Shown here: one piece after another, positions 60,389 through 64,000 of the stretch
How positions within the stretch are numbered: the first letter of the stretch is position 1
Layout of the letters: each line of letters begins with the position of its first letter
Source: Pyrofollis japonicus
GTDB lineage: Archaea; Thermoproteota; Thermoprotei_A; Sulfolobales; Pyrodictiaceae
NCBI RefSeq assembly: GCF_033097485.1
Contig: NZ_AP028634.1
Location: forward strand, 701,126 to 765,125
Direction: 5' to 3'
Length of the DNA: 64,000 nucleotides
Made by a program: the position numbers and the translations under genes
Notes under the pieces: generated by a model
Told to the model about the DNA's origin: nothing
Database searches by the model: none
What the model saw: the letters and a program-made list of their open reading frames with translations, nothing else

Positions 60389-60399
60389 CATATATAAGG
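60389..60399. promoter_or_regulatory. Shared bidirectional TATA element
   Basis: CATATATAAGG is near symmetric (ATATAT) and lies between two divergent genes: about 40 bases before the minus-strand ATG 60349 and 60 before the plus-strand ATG 60451, which has GAGGAGGTG (60430-60438) as ribosome site. One TATA site may thus serve both directions, or the two transcripts compete. Confidence 0.5.
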
Positions 60400-60450
60400 T
60401 ATAGTTCTATTATTTCCTCACAGCATAGTGAGGAGGTGTAGGTTAGTAGT

Positions 60451-62037
60451 ATGCACCTTTACTCAAAAACAACTCTCCTAACCATTATCCTACTAGTAGT
60501 TGCTCTACTATCTGTTTCGCAAATAGCCCATGCCCAGCAATCAGTGGCTGCAGGATTAGCCTTCAACGTAGAGAACTCATCGCTGAAGCTCTGTATCTAT
60601 CCTGACGGCTCTGTTCAGCCCATATATGTTCTGAAAGCATATATTCAGCTACCACCAAGCAGCCTCAAAAACGCTAACATAGACATAGAGTTCCACAGCA
60701 AGAGCAGTGTTACGAAAGACTACTCGAAATCTGAAACAGTGGCCAGGGGCACGGTCTACGCAGAGGAGCTCGAGGCGGGCAAAACAACCATCAACTTAGA
60801 CATGAGTATACACGCAGTCCAAGAAGGTACGAGAATGAAGGCCGTTCTAAGCGGCATCATAGAGTTTGTAAACGAGACGAACAATATTAAGGTAAACATT
60901 GCTGAAGCAAGCATAAGGGCAGAGAATGCTTCGAAGGCCTTCTTTAAGCTCGTCATCGAGCTGAAGCCGCCTAGTGGGACAAACATGACAAATATTAGTA
61001 GAGAAGTACCAAGCGTTGAGGAAATCAACAAGAAGCTCAAAGAAAGCGGACTAGGCTTCATAAGGATATCCTCAGCCGGAGTCAAGATCATGGAGGGTAA
61101 CCGTGTACAGCTATTACTTGAGGGAAGCATCGATGTTGACGAAATGATTAGCGTAGCTGTCTCTAATGGAATGCCCGCAAGCGATGCGAACGAGTTGAAG
61201 GCCCTTCTAAGCACACCACTTAGTTTAAACACTAGTGCTTCTCTCAAGTTTAGCCTCAGCGCTGCAGGCAATAAGGCTGATTTCAGCCTCAACTACGTCT
61301 CTGAGACTCACGGCGATATAGAGAAAGCCAATGAGCTCCAGAATAAAGCCCTAAGACTAATAGATGAGCTTATCACTGCTATTCTGCACAATGTTGCACA
61401 GAAAACGGGTAACGAGGAACTGATGCAGTACATGCTAGTCTCCTCCGCTATGGCGCCGAGCCAGTTATCTCTACCATTAAAGATCGTAGCTCCAAGCGAA
61501 TCCAAGACAGATGTCAAGATAAGGAGCAGCGGCGACCGAATAGTCATAGATGTGTACTCTACTGGGCATAGAGAGTCCATAGAGAAGCCTACGGGAGATC
61601 CATCCGTAGATGCGATGAAGGTATTGACCCTCTTATCCTCGCAGCTAACGAGTCTCAAGACACAGTTGCGCCAACTAGAGATAGCTGTTCAGGGCATAAG
61701 CAAAGCAATCCCCGATACGATTGAGCTAGAGCCAGCATCAAGAGGCGTAAGAGTATCACAGACTAGGGTATCTGTGGCCGAGCTATCAACTGTCAAGGTA
61801 GAGGTGTCTAAGCAGCAGCCCACAGCCTCTACTACGGCATCAACTACGCAGACAAGCCCAGTAACAACTAAGACGTCGGTGCCGCCGAGTCCTACAGCGT
61901 CTACTACAGTATCCACAGCTACATCTACGGCCAAGGGTGGCGGATGGGCATTAAGCACGATAATTGTAGTAGCTGTCGCTGCCGCAGTAGTTGTTGCCGT
62001 GGCTGTGCTGCTTGTGATGCGCGGGAGCAGGGTATAA
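60451..62037 (+). CDS. Exported, Thr/Ser-stalked anchored surface protein
   Basis: This 528-residue protein begins with a signal peptide (LTIILLVVALLSVSQIAHAQ, cut probable after AHA). A long helical/beta outside region follows with several Asn-x-Ser/Thr sites (NSS, NMT, NIS, NTS). Residues 455-490 are a threonine-, serine- and proline-rich stalk (TASTTASTTQTSPVTTKTS), then a C-terminal membrane helix (STIIVVAVAAAVVVAVAVLL) and a short basic end. This is a typical archaeal cell-surface layout. Function unknown. Confidence 0.7.
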   Translation: MHLYSKTTLLTIILLVVALLSVSQIAHAQQSVAAGLAFNVENSSLKLCIYPDGSVQPIYVLKAYIQLPPSSLKNANIDIEFHSKSSVTKDYSKSETVARGTVYAEELEAGKTTINLDMSIHAVQEGTRMKAVLSGIIEFVNETNNIKVNIAEASIRAENASKAFFKLVIELKPPSGTNMTNISREVPSVEEINKKLKESGLGFIRISSAGVKIMEGNRVQLLLEGSIDVDEMISVAVSNGMPASDANELKALLSTPLSLNTSASLKFSLSAAGNKADFSLNYVSETHGDIEKANELQNKALRLIDELITAILHNVAQKTGNEELMQYMLVSSAMAPSQLSLPLKIVAPSESKTDVKIRSSGDRIVIDVYSTGHRESIEKPTGDPSVDAMKVLTLLSSQLTSLKTQLRQLEIAVQGISKAIPDTIELEPASRGVRVSQTRVSVAELSTVKVEVSKQQPTASTTASTTQTSPVTTKTSVPPSPTASTTVSTATSTAKGGGWALSTIIVVAVAAAVVVAVAVLLVMRGSRV

Positions 62038-62075
62038 CGAGCACGTGGCTAGGTAGCTCTATAGCCTCGTAACCT

Positions 62076-62147
62076 CTATTTTACAATCAGCTTTTTCGGC
62101 TCCTTCCCCGGTGGCGGCTCGAGAGGCTTAGGCTCAGGGAGATACAT
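62076..62147 (-). CDS. Possible 23-residue proline/lysine-rich peptide
   Basis: Minus-strand ATG 62147 opens a frame with MYLPEPKPLEPPPGKEPKKL and a short end. A GTG at 62162 would add five residues. The composition is peptide-like, but there is no ribosome site and the DNA could be a GC-rich transcript end of the surface protein. It is recorded only as a candidate. Confidence 0.2.
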   Translation of the reverse strand: MYLPEPKPLEPPPGKEPKKLIVK

Positions 62148-62237
62148 GTTATTAGATAGCACAGTGATGTGTATTAGTCGTCATAGGTAAGGCTAATAGG
62201 CCCTAGTGTTTAGGAACGATGCCTAGGATGAGCAAAT

Positions 62238-63161
62238 GTGTTTGAGGCCGGGCTGAGGAGAGCAGCGACAGAGACCGGGTACTACGCGGCTGCTACTAGG
62301 GTTCTTCGTGGCAAGCTTTTACTAGTGATTGTCTTCTCCGTCTTGGGTTTTCTCTTTAAAATGCTTGGCGCGCTGCTGTATGGTAGCCGTGCACTCCTTG
62401 TTGATGCCCTCACTTGTATAGGGAATATGTTCTCGCTCGTCATTGTTATCCACTACCTCATAGTTTCGAGCCTGCCGCCGGATAGTGACCACCCATTTGG
62501 CCATTTGAGGCTAAGGTATGGAGGAGTGATAGCCGTTCTCGCAGTCTACATGTTTATAGCAGGCTTCTCCGCGGCGACCTTGTACTTCAGCAGAGGAGGC
62601 TATGTTGTAGAGGAGGAGAGCACTTACTTGGCTGTCGTGGGTGGATTATTTTACGCGTTCGCGGTTCTATTCTCAAAGGGCCTTGACGAGGCCATACGCG
62701 TGTATGCTGGATTCACGTCAGCGGAGCTAGTAGAGACCCTAGTGGATATACCCAGTACATGGTTTGGCCACGTCCTTGGATATGTCTACGACCTTGCTGG
62801 GGCCATGGTTATACTCGGGTTTCTCTTCTACGAGGCACTCGAGACGTATAGGAAGCTCGTAGTAAATATTGCTGATGTTAGTCCCCCTAAGCGGGTCTAT
62901 GACGAGGTAAAGAGGGAAGCCGAGCTGAGAGGCTTGGTCCCCGTACGGATAAGGCTTAGAATGATTGATGAGAAAACATGTAGTGGCGACATGATTGTCA
63001 AGCCCCTTAAGGGGATTAGGCCAGATATTGCCGATCTCCTAGCAGACGAGGTTCAAGAAGTGCTCCGGCAGCGTGGCTGCGAAGTAGTCATCCATGTCGA
63101 CTATGCTGGTCAGCGGCCGAGCAAGATACATGAAATGCCCAGGAAGCTCGAGAACTTATAA
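62238..63161 (+). CDS. CDF-like membrane transporter with altered metal site
   Basis: This 307-residue protein has about six membrane helices and a cytosolic C-terminal domain, as in cation diffusion facilitators. LLYGSRALLVDALTCIGNMF is the second helix and DHPFGHLRLRYGG the loop after it. The expected metal ligands D-x-x-H/D-x-x-x-D are replaced: T59 and N63 stand at the usual positions, and the fifth helix reads LVDIPSTWFGHVLGYVYDL. It may move another substrate, or bind metal in a different way. GTG start. Solitary gene. Confidence 0.75.
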   Translation: MFEAGLRRAATETGYYAAATRVLRGKLLLVIVFSVLGFLFKMLGALLYGSRALLVDALTCIGNMFSLVIVIHYLIVSSLPPDSDHPFGHLRLRYGGVIAVLAVYMFIAGFSAATLYFSRGGYVVEEESTYLAVVGGLFYAFAVLFSKGLDEAIRVYAGFTSAELVETLVDIPSTWFGHVLGYVYDLAGAMVILGFLFYEALETYRKLVVNIADVSPPKRVYDEVKREAELRGLVPVRIRLRMIDEKTCSGDMIVKPLKGIRPDIADLLADEVQEVLRQRGCEVVIHVDYAGQRPSKIHEMPRKLENL

Positions 63162-63304
63162 GAGAATACTCCAAGCGGATCTGGGACTCTTTCTAAGCCT
63201 TGCCTCGGCTGTGTGAGAAACAAAAAATAAGCCGACCCCAGCGAGTTTTCCTATCTGGGTTAACCGGGACTGGAAAAACTAAACATATTTGGAGATGATA
63301 GAAG

Positions 63305-63676
63305 GTGCTGCCACTCCACTACCCGGTGGTCAAGGGTCAGTTCGAGTTCCTCAACGGCTTTGAATGGGTAATCATATTACTGGTAATATTGCTGATATTT
63401 GGGCCGAGTAAGCTACCTCAGCTGGCCCGCGGCCTCGGCCAAGCAATACACGAGTTCCGCAAAGCCTCGCAGGGCCTCATAGATGAGGGAGAATCGAGGA
63501 AAGAGAAAAGAGAGGAAATCTCTAGAGAGCTAGACGAGGAGACCCTAAGGAAGCTTGCGGAGAAGCTGGGGATAGAGAACGCCGACAAGATGGATAAGGA
63601 AGAACTGGCGAAAAACGTACTAATAAAGGCCAAGGAGAAGGGTCTCATAAAGGAGGAAATCGCTGCCAAGAAGTAA
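63305..63676 (+). CDS. tatA: Sec-independent translocase component TatA
   Basis: This 123-residue protein has one membrane helix FEWVIILLVILLIFGPSKLP, then the amphipathic ARGLGQAIHEFRKASQGL and a charged tail (about 70 residues). The FGPSKLPQLARGLG hinge is characteristic of TatA. It forms the pore for folded proteins. GTG follows GGAGATGAT by five to seven bases. The tail, with repeated E-L-x-K motifs, is longer than average. tatC is not in the window. Confidence 0.9.
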   Translation: MLPLHYPVVKGQFEFLNGFEWVIILLVILLIFGPSKLPQLARGLGQAIHEFRKASQGLIDEGESRKEKREEISRELDEETLRKLAEKLGIENADKMDKEELAKNVLIKAKEKGLIKEEIAAKK

Positions 63677-63763
63677 GGCCTCCTCGCCTACTCGCTCCCG
63701 CTTTTTGTCCGCATATGCCCTCTATTCTCTTCCAGAGAGAAGGGCTCCTCGGCATCCCAGCAT

Positions 63764-63994
63764 CTACGTTCTTGGTAGGATTAGTGGCCTCCTTCTTGTG
63801 GGTTGTCTACTCGTTGTAAACAAGATCTTGCCCGCATCTACCACGCTGTACACGAATGCTGCAAATCCGGCTACAAATAGTATAGCTGAAGGTATTGCTG
63901 CTAGGCTTAGGGTGCTTGCTTGTCGAAGCACAGAGAGAGAGTACAATGAATAAGTAACGGATACCACTAGGTCAATAAATGTTCGCAACGACAT
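63764..63994 (-). CDS. Small membrane protein, unknown
   Basis: A 76-residue frame on the minus strand begins MSLRTFIDLVVSVTYSLYSL, with a second hydrophobic segment IPSAILFVAGFAAFVYSVVD and a basic end rich in R and P. Two membrane helices with a positive tail look like a real small membrane protein. It converges with tatA and its upstream region is outside the window. The remaining bases 63677-63763 hold nothing clear. Confidence 0.45.
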   Translation of the reverse strand: MSLRTFIDLVVSVTYSLYSLSVLRQASTLSLAAIPSAILFVAGFAAFVYSVVDAGKILFTTSRQPTRRRPLILPRT

Positions 63995-64000
63995 GCTAAC

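Noticed and set aside
1..64000. tRNA or rRNA genes
   Set aside because: Looked for T-loop patterns such as GGTTCGAATCC and paired stems; the only partial matches (for example GGTTCGAGCC near 39955) lie within coding genes and have no fitting acceptor stem.
1..64000. Insertion sequences or integrases
   Set aside because: No transposase- or integrase-like protein and no terminal inverted repeats with target duplications were recognised, in spite of the AT-rich block.

Overview
The window reads as a chromosome segment of a hyperthermophilic crenarchaeon, most likely of the order Desulfurococcales (Pyrodictiaceae-like). This is an inference. It rests on dense GC-rich coding DNA with AGG/AGA arginine codons, frequent TTG and GTG starts, archaeal TATA boxes and purine-rich ribosome sites, leaderless genes, a tungstate-type ABC transporter, archaeal-type metabolic and translation genes, many PIN-domain toxins, and a CRISPR array whose repeat ends in a crenarchaeal-style handle.

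Layout. 1-6641: the membrane arm of a complex I-like NADH:quinone/ferredoxin oxidoreductase (end of nuoH, then nuoI, J, K, M, L, N). 6780-23217: a defence and mobile region bracketed by two toxin-antitoxin pairs (DUF104-PIN and ribbon-helix-helix-PIN). It holds a small T-fold-like protein, an AT-rich inserted block with a P-loop ATPase and an unlisted 41-residue ORF, an EVE-domain protein, and a cassette of DUF1156 methyltransferase, DUF499 ATPase, a 134-residue protein and a SNF2-type helicase with a DUF3883 nuclease-like end. The cassette resembles the helicase-methylase-ATPase (Hma) class of defence systems, here with an EVE gene beside it. 23466-27932: a two-gene flavoprotein dehydrogenase (proline dehydrogenase/sarcosine oxidase type), an anchored exported protein and a class II glutamine amidotransferase. 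28261-30381: a CRISPR array with no cas genes nearby, a decayed exported-protein gene that runs into its trailer end, a convergent antitoxin/RelE pair, and a relict two-repeat mini-array.

30561-37689: a ferritin-like/VIT1 iron protein, precorrin-2 dehydrogenase, a methyltransferase-like protein, a third PIN toxin pair, and a tungstate/molybdate ABC transporter (wtpABC) with an upstream ModE-type regulator and a palindromic candidate operator between regulator and transporter. 37847-43753: phosphohexomutase and, divergently, the pyrimidine operon pyrE-pyrB-pyrI-pyrK-pyrC. 43728-52905: a malate/lactate-type dehydrogenase, an Nmad3-like protein, acylphosphatase, an aldo/keto reductase, a large secreted protein, a DUF4234 membrane protein, TsaC, a LysO-like exporter, a small membrane protein and a stand-alone B3/B4 domain. 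53039-64000: succinyl-CoA ligase (sucCD), an HNH-like/Bles03-like protein, IleRS, a Nudix hydrolase, an anchored surface protein, a CDF-like transporter lacking expected metal ligands, TatA and a small membrane protein.

The strongest candidates for something new are the EVE-DUF1156-DUF499-helicase cassette with its degenerate zinc ribbon, possible Ig-like ATPase tail and compositionally mosaic methyltransferase; the AT-rich ATPase plus micro-ORF block; the CRISPR relics around a decayed gene; and the ModE-like palindrome at wtpA. All functional statements are read from sequence and remembered family motifs; no database search was run.
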